From contig CAJFJV010000001.1 in assembly GCA_904384225.1 (NCBI GenBank), forward strand, positions 62,001 through 126,000: 64,000 bases of DNA. Reading direction: 5' to 3'. The stretch comes from an uncultured Oscillospiraceae bacterium. GTDB taxonomy: Bacteria > Bacillota > Clostridia > Oscillospirales > Ruminococcaceae. Made by a program: the position numbers and the translations under genes. Of the stretch, positions 41,763-51,180 are shown piece by piece (position 1 is the first letter of the stretch; each line of letters opens with the position of its first letter). The notes beneath the pieces are model-generated. The model had not been told where the DNA came from. It did no database searches and worked only from the letters and a program-made list of their open reading frames with translations.

Positions 41763-43673
41763 TTACAATGCAAGCGTTTGATCGACGTATGCGCACAGCG
41801 CTTCGTACCGTGCCGTATAATAGTATTTTTCCAGCGTAAAGCGGTCAAGCGCCGGACAGCTGCATAAATCGGCAAAAACTTTTTCGCGCAGCCAAAAGCC
41901 GTTGTGATACTGTTCCCGCAGCGTTTGCCCTGCAAGATGGCGGGAATAGCCCGGCGGCACCGGATATTCCCGCAGGGACAACAGCGCAGTTTTGTCATAC
42001 GCAGCCGGCATATCCCAGTCAAGCATCTCGCTGAAATTGAGTTTATGGCGCACTGCACAGTCATAAAGCAGCTTTGCCGACTGCCACATCCGAGCGCAAA
42101 CCTGCCCGTAAAGGGCCTTCACCCCATCGTAGCACACCTTTGCGGGCGAGCCTTTAAAATCGGCTTCGCCAAACGGTTCCCCGTTCCATCCGGCAAGGCA
42201 AAATCCCGTTTTGTCCACATCCGGGCGCGGGTCGAACAGCGCCGCCTTATCCGGATGCGGATTTTCCTCATCCGCATAATCCAAAAGGCAGATTTCCTTT
42301 ATCAGCTCGGCCGTTTCCTCCTCCTGCCCGAAAGCGACCCGCTCATAGCGGATGGTATCGATAAACCCATTCTGATCCGTATCGAAATACCGTACCCGAT
42401 GATAAAGAAGGCCTTTTGGCGGCATCGGCCCCTCCGTTTCAAACGGGTGATCCTTGCTTCCTTTAAAGAGGCCCAAATAGTCGATCTCCCACCACGCATA
42501 TTTCGCACAAAAGAGGTGTATCTTCCCATCCATCGGGGAAATATACAGCTTCCCCTTTCCCGCGCAATCGGGATCTTTCTCCGTCCGGTCGCCCAGATGG
42601 TCGGAAAAATTTGTCCAAAGGAAATCCGCTTTTTCCCCGTGCCCTTCATGGTTTGAAAACATCTCTTCCCACCGGCAGTCATCGTCGTCCTCGTCAAACA
42701 GTAAAAAGCACGCCTCCCAGCCCGGATGGGACAAGCCGATTTTTGCGCCGTCCAAGTACGGAAGATACTGCCGTTTGACCTGACAGCGGGTTTCAAGAAG
42801 CGCCCCGTAAAACGGCTCGCTTCCCTTTAACGGCAAAAAACAGGCGACGGTATCCGTATACTGCGTGTAATCAAGATCCGGCGCGTGATAGTTATAAAAC
42901 GAAAGCGCAAGATCAAGCGAATGGTACCGCTCTTCCGAGGTATTCCCGTTCAGCTCGAAAGCAAGCTCAAACTCGCTCGCCTTCCCGCTGTAGCACATCT
43001 CTCCTGACCGCAGCCCGCCGGAGGCCGCAATTTCATTGTTCGCCGTATCGCCCACCCGCATGACCATATCCGTCTTTCCGTCAAAATCAAAATCATACCA
43101 TGCAATCGGCGTTTCCCAAGAGGTTTTGGGATACAGCGAATAGGAATTGAGGAAAAAACCGCTCCCATGCACGTTCATCCGGTACTTTCCGCCTGCATCG
43201 TAGATCTGCTCGTCCGGATACGTAAGCGAAAGGAAATCCAGATAGGAGAGGTCCCGCTCCCCGTTTACATTCACGACAAATTTGTTGGAATACGGGCACC
43301 ATTCCTCCCCCGGGAAAAGGTGGTAATACTCCGCTTCCGGCGCGCCGTCCCCATTTAAATCAAACGCACGGTAACAAAAATCCCCCAGCGAATCAAAACG
43401 GCCGCAGTCATCCTTATCGATTAAGAGTGTATAGCTGCCCCAATCCGCCCGTTCGGGGTTCCACGGATTTTTGCCTTCCCCTGCGCAGAAGGCCTGCTTG
43501 AAATACGCCTCCCATCCCTGAGGCGGTTCTTCGTCCCACGGCAGGACACCATTGTCCGAAATAAACATGGCTGCGTGCCCCAGATATAAAAAGGCAAGGG
43601 TGTCTATGACGCCGTCCTCGTTTAAATCATAAAATCCGGGAGAAAGCGCGCTTCCATCCATCTGCTTTTTCAT
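41763..43673 (-). CDS. Uncharacterised cytoplasmic protein with calcium-loop-like motifs
   Basis: A 636-residue acidic, aromatic-rich protein of unknown family. It contains repeated D-x-[DN]-x-[DN]-G-type loops: DLNEDGVID near residue 17, DKDDCGRFD near 86, DLNGDGAPE near 104, DFDFDGKTD near 194 and DTDQNGFID near 430, each next to W/Y-rich segments. The pattern resembles FG-GAP/EF-hand-like calcium blades of extracellular carbohydrate-binding proteins. There is no signal peptide or membrane helix, so it should stay in the cytosol. The C-terminal 130 residues look helical. It is coupled by a four-base overlap to a beta-hydroxyacid dehydrogenase. No function is assigned. Confidence 0.75.
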   Translation of the reverse strand: MKKQMDGSALSPGFYDLNEDGVIDTLAFLYLGHAAMFISDNGVLPWDEEPPQGWEAYFKQAFCAGEGKNPWNPERADWGSYTLLIDKDDCGRFDSLGDFCYRAFDLNGDGAPEAEYYHLFPGEEWCPYSNKFVVNVNGERDLSYLDFLSLTYPDEQIYDAGGKYRMNVHGSGFFLNSYSLYPKTSWETPIAWYDFDFDGKTDMVMRVGDTANNEIAASGGLRSGEMCYSGKASEFELAFELNGNTSEERYHSLDLALSFYNYHAPDLDYTQYTDTVACFLPLKGSEPFYGALLETRCQVKRQYLPYLDGAKIGLSHPGWEACFLLFDEDDDDCRWEEMFSNHEGHGEKADFLWTNFSDHLGDRTEKDPDCAGKGKLYISPMDGKIHLFCAKYAWWEIDYLGLFKGSKDHPFETEGPMPPKGLLYHRVRYFDTDQNGFIDTIRYERVAFGQEEETAELIKEICLLDYADEENPHPDKAALFDPRPDVDKTGFCLAGWNGEPFGEADFKGSPAKVCYDGVKALYGQVCARMWQSAKLLYDCAVRHKLNFSEMLDWDMPAAYDKTALLSLREYPVPPGYSRHLAGQTLREQYHNGFWLREKVFADLCSCPALDRFTLEKYYYTARYEALCAYVDQTLAL

Positions 43674-44575
43674 TGCGTCTGCTCCTTCTCATCCGGCGAC
43701 GCCGGAAGCCCTAAAAGCTTATACATCATAGCGGCGCACTCGGAAAAATCGTGGTCGCCCCGTCCATCCGCCACACAGCGCTCAAGCAGGTCGATCCCGC
43801 CGTCCAGCGCAAACGCCGGCACGCCGTATGCATCATAAAGGTCTTTCATATAATGCAGGTCTTTTAAACCAAGTTTTAGGGAAAATGCCTCTGTAAACGA
43901 CCGGTCGATCATCTTGGGCGCATAAAAACGGTACATCCAGTTGGAGAACACATCGTTGTCCATCAAATGATAAAGCTCATTTGGATCCAGTCCCATTTTT
44001 TCGGCAAGCGGAAACATCTGCCCCAGCAGCACAGCATACATCAGCCCCGTAAAATTCATCATAATCTTCATGGTGTGCGCGCTGCCGGATGCGCCGACAT
44101 ACGAAAACGTCTCGCAAAAATCCGCCAAAAGAGGCGAGACACGCGTAAACGCAGCTTCATCGCCGCCGACCATCGCCGTCAGCGTTCCCGCCTTCGCCTC
44201 ATCCGGCCCTGCCAGCAGCGGCGCGTCCAATAAAACCGCGCCTTTTTTCGCAAGGCTGCCGGCCAGCTCCTTTGTCGAAAGCGGGAAGCTTGTAGAAAGA
44301 TCCATAAAAATTTTTCCTTCTACCGCATCGTCCGGCAGCGCTGCTATCGTCTCCTCCACAACCTTGCTGTTGGGCAGGGATAGCAAAACCGTCCCGCCCG
44401 CGCGCACCGCTTCCTCAGCCGAAGCGCACGGCTGCGCGCAATCCCGGAAAGCCTCGCGCTTTTCCCCGCTTTTATCATAGACAAAAAGCGGATAGCCTTT
44501 TTTGGCAAGGCAGGAGGCAATGCCGCCGCCCATATTGCCAAGCCCGATTACTGCAACGCTCTTTTTCTGTCCCAT
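43670..44575 (-). CDS. NAD(P)-dependent beta-hydroxyacid dehydrogenase
   Basis: A 301-residue cytosolic enzyme of the 6-phosphogluconate/3-hydroxyisobutyrate dehydrogenase family. An N-terminal Rossmann motif VAVIGLGNMGGGIASCLAKKGY is followed by the substrate motif FMDLSTSFPLSTKELA, DAPLLAGPDEAKAGTLTAMVGG and the catalytic-lysine helix HTMKIMMNFTG. Members oxidise or reduce short hydroxyacids such as tartronate semialdehyde or 3-hydroxyisobutyrate; the exact substrate is unknown. The ATG at 44575 replaces the long ORF-track start. It has its own promoter (44625-44653) and overlaps the next gene (ATGA). Confidence 0.88.
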   Translation of the reverse strand: MGQKKSVAVIGLGNMGGGIASCLAKKGYPLFVYDKSGEKREAFRDCAQPCASAEEAVRAGGTVLLSLPNSKVVEETIAALPDDAVEGKIFMDLSTSFPLSTKELAGSLAKKGAVLLDAPLLAGPDEAKAGTLTAMVGGDEAAFTRVSPLLADFCETFSYVGASGSAHTMKIMMNFTGLMYAVLLGQMFPLAEKMGLDPNELYHLMDNDVFSNWMYRFYAPKMIDRSFTEAFSLKLGLKDLHYMKDLYDAYGVPAFALDGGIDLLERCVADGRGDHDFSECAAMMYKLLGLPASPDEKEQTQ

Positions 44576-44624
44576 AATATCTCCACTCCCTTTTCGCCGC
44601 ACAAGCCTGCACGGCCTTTTCTCC

Positions 44625-44653
44625 ATCATACTCCCCGGCCGTTCCCCTGTCAA
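44625..44653 (-). promoter_or_regulatory. Promoter of the dehydrogenase gene pair
   Basis: Minus strand: TTGACA, 17 bases, TATGAT, about 50 bases before the start codon. A second TTGACA lies upstream without a matching -10. Confidence 0.65.
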
Positions 44654-44759
44654 TAAAGCGTTGTACAGACAATAGGAAATGTCAATGAATCGGGCGTTTT
44701 GATCAATCGACGGCTGCTTCCCGCCCCCTTTTTTCGGCTGTGGAAATGATATTTTCCGT

Positions 44760-44788
44760 TTGACAGAACGCGGCCGGCATGATACCAT
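44760..44788 (+). promoter_or_regulatory. Promoter of pth-mfd
   Basis: TTGACA, 17 bases, TACCAT with an extended TGA before the -10, about 90 bases before the pth start. Confidence 0.55.
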
Positions 44789-44878
44789 GAAAGTAAATCG
44801 AAAAAGCAGAGGGGCAGGGTTTGACACGCTGCCCCATAATGTGCGTTGCAAAAAAAAAACAAAAGATTGGAGAACCGT

Positions 44879-45469
44879 ATGTTTTTACGAAAAAAAGGCG
44901 GATACAGCTGGCTGATCGCAGGGCTTGGAAACCCGGAGCCCAAATATGAGCAGACGCGGCATAACGCAGGCTTCTTAGCGATGGACCGCTTAGCTCAAAA
45001 GCACGGCGCCTCTTTAAAAAAGATAAAATTCCATGCCCTGACCGGCGAGGCGGAGATATCCGGCGAGCGGTGTCTTCTGCTAAAGCCGCTCACCTTCATG
45101 AATGCAAGCGGCGAAGCGGTGGAAGCGGCCGCGCAGTTTTATAAGATCCCGCCTGAGCGGATCCTTATCCTATTTGATGACATTTCCCTTGAACCCGGAA
45201 AGCTCCGCATCCGCCGCAAGGGCAGCGACGGCGGGCATAACGGGATCAAAAGCATCATACACTGTACCGGGGCGGATACCTTTCCGCGCGTCAAGATCGG
45301 CGTGGGCAGGAAGCCGCGCCCGGACTATGATCTGGCTGCCTGGGTGCTTTCCCGTTTTACTGAAGAAGAAACGGCGGCGCTGTCCGAAGCGCTTGACCAC
45401 GTATCCGCGGCAGTCGAGCTGATTGTCGCGGGAAAAACGGAAGAAGCGATGAACCGTTTTAATTCCTGA
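44879..45469 (+). CDS. pth: Peptidyl-tRNA hydrolase
   Basis: A 196-residue enzyme that frees tRNA from prematurely released peptidyl-tRNA. It shows LIAGLGNPEPKYEQTRHNAGFLAMD with the catalytic histidine, LLKPLTFMNASGEAV, ILFDDISLEPGKLRIRRKGSDGGHNGIKSII and FPRVKIGVGR. The ATG at 44879 has GGAG seven bases upstream; the ORF-track start is 11 codons further up, before an A-rich run. It lies 18 bases upstream of mfd, the gene order found in many Firmicutes. Confidence 0.96.
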   Translation: MFLRKKGGYSWLIAGLGNPEPKYEQTRHNAGFLAMDRLAQKHGASLKKIKFHALTGEAEISGERCLLLKPLTFMNASGEAVEAAAQFYKIPPERILILFDDISLEPGKLRIRRKGSDGGHNGIKSIIHCTGADTFPRVKIGVGRKPRPDYDLAAWVLSRFTEEETAALSEALDHVSAAVELIVAGKTEEAMNRFNS

Positions 45470-45487
45470 CCTCCGGGGGAATAAGCC

Positions 45488-48400
45488 ATGAAACTTTTCA
45501 AACGAATCGCACAGGCATGCGAACCGTACCGCAAGCTGCTCGACGACCTGCGGGAGGGGAAGTCGCCGGTTCTAATGGTCGGCGCATCCGAAATCCACAA
45601 AGCGCATTTTATCTATGCCGCTGCGGACGAGCTGCCGGGACCGGCGCTTGTCTTGACGCACGACGAGCAGACGGCGCGCGGCTTTGTGGAAAACATCAAC
45701 GCCATGGCGGGAGCCGAACCGGCCGTTTTATACCCGGAACGCGATTTTAACCTCCGCCAAATGGACGCCGTTTCACGGGAGTATGAGCAAATGCGGCTTG
45801 CCGTGCTTTCCCGCCTGCTGAACGGGGAAAAGCTGATTGTTGCGGCAAGCATCGAGGCAGTCTTGCAGTATACTATGCCGCCCGGCGCGCTCGCTTCGCG
45901 CACGTTTGCCTTAAAGCCGGGCGATACAGTGGATTTAAAGGCGCTGTCCGCACAGCTGATACGTGCCGGGTATGAGAACCGGCCGCAAATCGAAGGGACG
46001 GCGCAGTTTTCCATTCGCGGCGGGATCGCCGATATTTTCCCGCCGGGCAGCCCCGGGCCCATCCGGATGGAGCTTTGGGGCGACGAGATCGACACGCTCT
46101 CCTTTTTTGATATTCAGACCCAGCGGCGCACCGATCCGGCGGATGAGGTGCTGATCACTCCGGTGAACGAAGTGCTGCCGGATTCCATAGAGGAGCTTGC
46201 AAACGCCATCCGCACCCTGTCCGGCAAAACCAAACACGAAAAGGCGGCGGAGCATCTGCGGACGGATGCGGAACAGCTTGACGAAGGGCTCTCCCTCAAT
46301 TCTTTCGACCGCTATCTCTCCTTGATTTACGATACGCCCGGTACGCTGATGGATTATATGAAGACGGGGATGTTTTTCATCTGCGAATATGCCTCTATTA
46401 AAGAGAAGGCCAAAACCTACCTTTGGCAGCAGGAGGAAGATATAAAAGAGCTTTTGGAGGACGGCGTCCTGGTCCGCGCGCTCTGCGGCTTTACGCAGGC
46501 CCTTCCCACCGTGATCCGGCGCACGGCCGCTTATCCTACCGCCTTTTTCGACACCTTTGCCCGCACCAACCACGATATCCGCTTTGCGGATCTGATTACC
46601 ATAAACCCCGTCCAGACATCAAGCTTTTCCGGCGAGCTCCAGCTTTTAAAAGAGGACGCGCAGCCGCTTCTGGCCGAAGGGTATGCCGTTGTCGTGCTGG
46701 CCGGCACGCCGAAGAGTGCCGCAGCCTTGGCGCACGACTTAAAAGGGGTTGGGCTTTCCGCCGAATATGTAAAGGACAGCGACAAAATCTCCTATAAGAA
46801 GGTCACGGTGATTGCAAGCGCGCTGTCGAGCGGTTTTGAATACCCGGACATCAAAGTGACGGTCATAACAACCGGCAGGCAGGCCGTGCACACCACGCGC
46901 AAAAGCCGCTATAAACGCGGAAAGAGCTTAAAAAGCCTCACCGATCTCACGCGCGGCGACCTTGTCGTGCATGTTGCGCACGGCATCGGCGTGTTCGAGG
47001 GGATCCATAAGCTTGAAATGCAGGGGGTCGTCAAGGACTACATTAAAATCTCCTATGCCGGAACCGACGTCTTGTACGTACCGGTGACACAGCTTGATTT
47101 GGTTTCCAAATATGTAGGCGCCAAAGACGACAGCAAAGTAAAGCTCAATAAGCTCCATTCGGTCGAATGGCAGAACACGCGCCGCCGCGCCAAACAGGCG
47201 GTCGCGGAAATGGCGGACGAGTTGATCGCCCTCTATGCCAAGCGGATGCAGTCCCCGGGATACGCCTTCTCCGAGGATACCGAATGGCAAAAGGATTTCG
47301 AGCAGCGCTTCCCATTCAACGAAACAGAGGATCAGCTCCGCTGCGCAGACGAGATCAAGCAGGATATGCAAAAACCGCACCCTATGGACCGCGTGCTCTG
47401 CGGCGACGTCGGCTTCGGCAAAACGGAAGTCGCGATGCGGGCGGCCTTCAAGTGTGTTTCGGACGGCAAGCAATGCGCCGTCTTGTGCCCCACAACCATC
47501 CTTGCATGGCAGCATTATCAGACGTTTCTCAACCGCTTCAGCGGTTTTCCGGTCAACATCGAGGTGCTTTCGCGCTTCCGCACGCCAAAACAGCAAAAAG
47601 AAATCGTCCGGAAGCTTGCACGCGGGCAGATCGACATCATTATCGGCACGCACCGTGTTGTGCAAAAGGATGTTTCGTTTAAAGATTTAGGTCTTGCCAT
47701 TATCGATGAAGAGCAGCGCTTCGGCGTAAAGCACAAAGAACGGTTTAAGGAGCTTTTTGCCGGCGTGGACATGCTCACGCTTTCCGCTACGCCGATCCCG
47801 CGGACGCTCAACATGGCCATCAGCGGGATCCGGGATATGTCCACCATTGAACAGGCGCCGATGGACCGGCACCCGGTACAAACCTATGTGCTCGAATACG
47901 ACGCCGCCATCATCGGGGATGCGATCAAGCGGGAGCTCCGGCGCGGTGGGCAGGTCTACTACATCCACAATCAGATTGAAAGCATCGACATCTGCGCCGC
48001 CCGCGTCCACAGCATGGCTCCGGATGCGCGCATCGCTATCGCGCATGGACGGATGGAAGAGCACGAACTTTCCGAAATCTGGCGGCAGCTTTTAGAGCGG
48101 GAAATCGATATCCTGATCTGCACCACCATTATTGAAACCGGCGTAGACGTTGCAAACTGCAATACGCTGATCATCGAAAACGCCGACCGGATGGGGCTTT
48201 CGCAGCTTTATCAGCTCAGGGGACGCGTAGGACGCTCCACACGCCGCGCCTTTGCCTATTTTACCTTTACACGCGGCAAGGTGCTGTCCGAGGTAGCGGC
48301 AAAGCGTCTTGCCGCCATCCGGGAATTCACCAAATTCGGTTCCGGCTTCCGTATCGCCATGCGCGATTTGGAAATCCGCGGAGCCGGCAACATCTTAGGC

Positions 48401-48940
48401 GCAAAACAGCACGGACATATGGAGGCGGTGGGATATGATATGTATCTCCGGCTCCTCTCAGACGCCATTGCCGAAAAAAAAGGAGAAAAACCTGCACAGC
48501 AGTCCTACGAATGCCAAATCGACCTGCAGCTTGACGCGCACATCCCGGAAGAATATATCGCCGAGCCGGCGCAGCGTATCGATATTTATAAAAAAATCGC
48601 CGCTATCCGGGACGAAACCGACAGCATGGATGTAACCGACGAACTGATCGACCGCTTCGGCGACCCGCCTGCCGCGGTACTAAGCCTGATCGATGTAGCG
48701 ATGCTGCGCAACACGCTGGCGTTGTCCGGGTTTGAAGAAATCTCGCAGAAACCGCAGGGATTGCTTTTGTATCCCAATCAGCTCAATATGGAGACGGCCG
48801 GGAAACTGATGGACGCTTTGCCAAACCGCGTCACGATCCACGCTTCCGCACGCCCCTATCTGCTTGTTAAAGCCAAAAAGGGGGAGAAGATGGATCCGGT
48901 TTCCGTCCTCCGTGAAGTTACGGCTGCACTGCGTGCATAA
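45488..48940 (+). CDS. mfd: Transcription-repair coupling factor Mfd
   Basis: A 1150-residue DNA translocase that removes stalled RNA polymerase and recruits UvrA. UvrB-like domains (about 1-340) include the UvrA-binding part, followed by a CarD-like RNA-polymerase-interacting domain (DLTRGDLVVHVAHGIGVFEG, about 480-545). The helicase motor (about 590-960) has GDVGFGKTEVAMRAAF, the DEEQ box in IDEEQRFGVKHKE, LSATPIPRTLNMA and RGRVGRS. A C-terminal TRCF domain follows (about 1000-1100). The length is that of full Mfd. It is coupled to pth. Confidence 0.97.
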   Translation: MKLFKRIAQACEPYRKLLDDLREGKSPVLMVGASEIHKAHFIYAAADELPGPALVLTHDEQTARGFVENINAMAGAEPAVLYPERDFNLRQMDAVSREYEQMRLAVLSRLLNGEKLIVAASIEAVLQYTMPPGALASRTFALKPGDTVDLKALSAQLIRAGYENRPQIEGTAQFSIRGGIADIFPPGSPGPIRMELWGDEIDTLSFFDIQTQRRTDPADEVLITPVNEVLPDSIEELANAIRTLSGKTKHEKAAEHLRTDAEQLDEGLSLNSFDRYLSLIYDTPGTLMDYMKTGMFFICEYASIKEKAKTYLWQQEEDIKELLEDGVLVRALCGFTQALPTVIRRTAAYPTAFFDTFARTNHDIRFADLITINPVQTSSFSGELQLLKEDAQPLLAEGYAVVVLAGTPKSAAALAHDLKGVGLSAEYVKDSDKISYKKVTVIASALSSGFEYPDIKVTVITTGRQAVHTTRKSRYKRGKSLKSLTDLTRGDLVVHVAHGIGVFEGIHKLEMQGVVKDYIKISYAGTDVLYVPVTQLDLVSKYVGAKDDSKVKLNKLHSVEWQNTRRRAKQAVAEMADELIALYAKRMQSPGYAFSEDTEWQKDFEQRFPFNETEDQLRCADEIKQDMQKPHPMDRVLCGDVGFGKTEVAMRAAFKCVSDGKQCAVLCPTTILAWQHYQTFLNRFSGFPVNIEVLSRFRTPKQQKEIVRKLARGQIDIIIGTHRVVQKDVSFKDLGLAIIDEEQRFGVKHKERFKELFAGVDMLTLSATPIPRTLNMAISGIRDMSTIEQAPMDRHPVQTYVLEYDAAIIGDAIKRELRRGGQVYYIHNQIESIDICAARVHSMAPDARIAIAHGRMEEHELSEIWRQLLEREIDILICTTIIETGVDVANCNTLIIENADRMGLSQLYQLRGRVGRSTRRAFAYFTFTRGKVLSEVAAKRLAAIREFTKFGSGFRIAMRDLEIRGAGNILGAKQHGHMEAVGYDMYLRLLSDAIAEKKGEKPAQQSYECQIDLQLDAHIPEEYIAEPAQRIDIYKKIAAIRDETDSMDVTDELIDRFGDPPAAVLSLIDVAMLRNTLALSGFEEISQKPQGLLLYPNQLNMETAGKLMDALPNRVTIHASARPYLLVKAKKGEKMDPVSVLREVTAALRA

Positions 48941-48957
48941 TTTGGACAAATCCCGTC

Positions 48958-48986
48958 TTGCAGGAAACAGGGATTTCGTATATAAT
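48958..48986 (+). promoter_or_regulatory. Promoter of manA-glucokinase
   Basis: TTGCAG, 17 bases, TATAAT, starting directly after mfd and about 60 bases before the manA ATG. Confidence 0.65.
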
Positions 48987-49046
48987 GGAGACAAAAGGAA
49001 ACGGAAAATCCGTTTCTATGCGTTCGCAAAGGAGAGATATTACACT

Positions 49047-50009
49047 ATGTATCCGATGAAACTCATCGCGCCGCTGAAAGATTATATCTGGGGCGGCACA
49101 AAGCTTAAAACCGCATTCGGCAAAAAGACCGATCTTGAAAAAGTTGCGGAAAGCTGGCAGCTCTCCTGCCACAAAGACGGCAGCAGCATCATCGAAAACG
49201 GCGAATACGCCGGCAAGACCCTGCCGGAATATATTGAAGCCGCCGGGAAAGAAGTGCTGGGCACCGACTGCGCCTCATTTGAATATTTCCCGATCCTCAT
49301 CAAATTGATCGATGCAAAGGACAATCTTTCCGTACAGGTGCATCCGGATAACGAATATGCGATGCGCGTCGAAGGGGAGTACGGCAAAACTGAAATGTGG
49401 TATATCGTCGACTGCGAGCCGGGCGCTACGCTTCTGTACGGCTTCCAGCACGAGATTTCCAAAGAGGAATTCGCCCGCCGGATTGCAGACAACACCCTTT
49501 TGGAGGTGACCAACGCCGTCACAGTGCATAAGGGCGACTGCTTCTTTATTGAGGCCGGCACGCTTCACGCCATTGGGAAAGGGATTTTGATTGCAGAGAT
49601 CCAGCAGAATTCCAATACGACATACCGTATATACGATTACGGCCGCCTCGGCAACGACGGCAAGCCGCGCCCGCTCCATGTGGAAAAGGCAAAAGACGTA
49701 ACCCGCCTTTGCCCGCCGACCCGGCCGACCCGGCCGGAGGGCAGCCCGGTGGACTGCGGCGGCTATACGACCTGCCTTCTGTCCTCCTGCGAATACTTTA
49801 CGGTTCACGCGCTCTCTTTAAAGAGCGAGGCGGCATTACAGGTTGACGAAAAGTCGTTCCACTCCTTAATGTGTTTAGACGGTTCGGCTGAGCTCACCAG
49901 TGCAAACGGGAATGTTTCGCTCAAAAAAGGAGACAGCGTATTTCTCCCGGCGAATTTCGGCTCATACAAGCTGACGGGCAGCGGCGAATACATCTTAACG
50001 ACTGTTTAA
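49047..50009 (+). CDS. manA: Mannose-6-phosphate isomerase, class I
   Basis: A 320-residue zinc enzyme that interconverts mannose-6-phosphate and fructose-6-phosphate. It begins MKLIAPLKDYIWGGTKLKTAFGK and shows the zinc-site motifs VQVHPDNEYA, EMWYIVDCEPGA and the cupin-type FIEAGTLHAIGKGILIAEIQQNSNTTYRIYDYGR. The length and form fit the short Bacillus-type ManA. AAAGGAGAG is well placed before the ATG at 49047; the ORF-track start is 61 codons upstream inside mfd. The next gene is a ROK glucokinase, so the pair feeds hexoses into glycolysis. Confidence 0.94.
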   Translation: MYPMKLIAPLKDYIWGGTKLKTAFGKKTDLEKVAESWQLSCHKDGSSIIENGEYAGKTLPEYIEAAGKEVLGTDCASFEYFPILIKLIDAKDNLSVQVHPDNEYAMRVEGEYGKTEMWYIVDCEPGATLLYGFQHEISKEEFARRIADNTLLEVTNAVTVHKGDCFFIEAGTLHAIGKGILIAEIQQNSNTTYRIYDYGRLGNDGKPRPLHVEKAKDVTRLCPPTRPTRPEGSPVDCGGYTTCLLSSCEYFTVHALSLKSEAALQVDEKSFHSLMCLDGSAELTSANGNVSLKKGDSVFLPANFGSYKLTGSGEYILTTV

Positions 50010-50034
50010 GCTTAAGCAAAGAGAGGATTATTCT

Positions 50035-50991
50035 ATGAAATACTATATCGGCATTGACTTGGGCGGCACGAATATCGCGGCAGGCGTTGTCAATGAAAAC
50101 AAGGAAATTGTAGCAAAAACCAGTATAAAAACCGGCAGCGGCCGTCCGGTTGACCTGATCGCAGACGACATGGCAAGCGCGGCGAAGCAAGCGGCGGAAA
50201 TCGCCGGCCTTACCCTTGAGGACGTGGAATGGGTCGGCATCGGTGCACCCGGTACCGCAAATAAGGCAAGCGGCATAATCGAATATTCCAACAATCTGGG
50301 CTGGCATGGCGTGCCGCTGGTTAAAATGCTTGAAGAGCGCACAGGTAAGAAAGTATATATTGAAAACGACGCAAACGCGGCGGCCTATGGCGAGTATGTT
50401 GCAGGCGCTGCAAAAGATGCGGACATTTCCGTCATGGTAACGCTCGGCACGGGCGTGGGCGGCGGTGTTGTCATCCACAATAAAATCTATACCGGTTTCA
50501 ATTTTGCCGGCGCGGAGCTTGGCCACTCCGTTATTGTAGTGGATGGCCGCACCTGCACCTGCGAGAGGAAAGGGTGCTTGGAGGCGTATGCTTCTGCCAC
50601 CGGCCTGATCACCACGACCAAAGAGTACATGGAAAAGTATAAAGATTCCATTATGTGGGAACTCGTTGAACACGACCTCTCTAAGGTCAGCGGTCGCACG
50701 GCCTTTGACGCGATGCGCAAGGGCGACGCCGCCGGGAAACAGGTCGTCGATTCCTATATCAAATATTTGGCCTGCGGCATCACCAATATCATCAATACCT
50801 TCCAGCCGGACATCCTCTGTATCGGCGGCGGCATCTCACATGAAGGCGATACGCTGATGGTTCCGCTGAAAGAGATTGTCAAACGCGAGGTCTATTCCCG
50901 CAACAGTGCCAGAAATACGGAAATCGTCGCAGCGTCGCTTGGAAACGATGCCGGCATTATTGGCGCGGCGCTTCTCGGCATGGCCGAATAA
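50035..50991 (+). CDS. glk: ROK-family glucokinase
   Basis: A 318-residue ATP-dependent hexose kinase. It has the ATP-binding motif GIDLGGTNIAAGVV, the sugar-binding NDANAAAYGEYVAGAA, GTGVGGGVVI, ELGHSVI and the ROK zinc motif in slightly altered form (CTCERKGCLEAYAS). In Gram-positive bacteria this type is the main glucokinase (GlcK). There is no DNA-binding domain, so it is a kinase rather than a repressor. It lies 25 bases after manA and is followed by a terminator. Confidence 0.93.
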   Translation: MKYYIGIDLGGTNIAAGVVNENKEIVAKTSIKTGSGRPVDLIADDMASAAKQAAEIAGLTLEDVEWVGIGAPGTANKASGIIEYSNNLGWHGVPLVKMLEERTGKKVYIENDANAAAYGEYVAGAAKDADISVMVTLGTGVGGGVVIHNKIYTGFNFAGAELGHSVIVVDGRTCTCERKGCLEAYASATGLITTTKEYMEKYKDSIMWELVEHDLSKVSGRTAFDAMRKGDAAGKQVVDSYIKYLACGITNIINTFQPDILCIGGGISHEGDTLMVPLKEIVKREVYSRNSARNTEIVAASLGNDAGIIGAALLGMAE

Positions 50992-51012
50992 CGGCTTATT
51001 TTGCATTCCGGG

Positions 51013-51048
51013 CTGCCGGATCGGATTTTCCGGTCCGGCAGTTTTTTT
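51013..51048 (+). terminator. Terminator of manA-glucokinase
   Basis: CTGCCGGA and TCCGGCAG pair across an inner TCGG..CCGG segment and are followed by TTTTTTT. Confidence 0.85.
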
Positions 51049-51180
51049 AAGCTTTTGCGTTTTACCGGCTTTCTGCGGATGAACTGCATAAAACAGGTTT
51101 TCCATTTTCCCACATCGTGGAAAAATCAAAGCTGCAAAAGCTTCCGCTGTTTTTTAGTATTGTTTTAAGGAGGGAACAAT

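Noticed and set aside
45935-46573. 212-codon minus-strand ORF within mfd (and similar ones at 46928-47665 and 27816-28463)
   Set aside because: All lie inside strongly conserved genes on the opposite strand and show no domain motifs.
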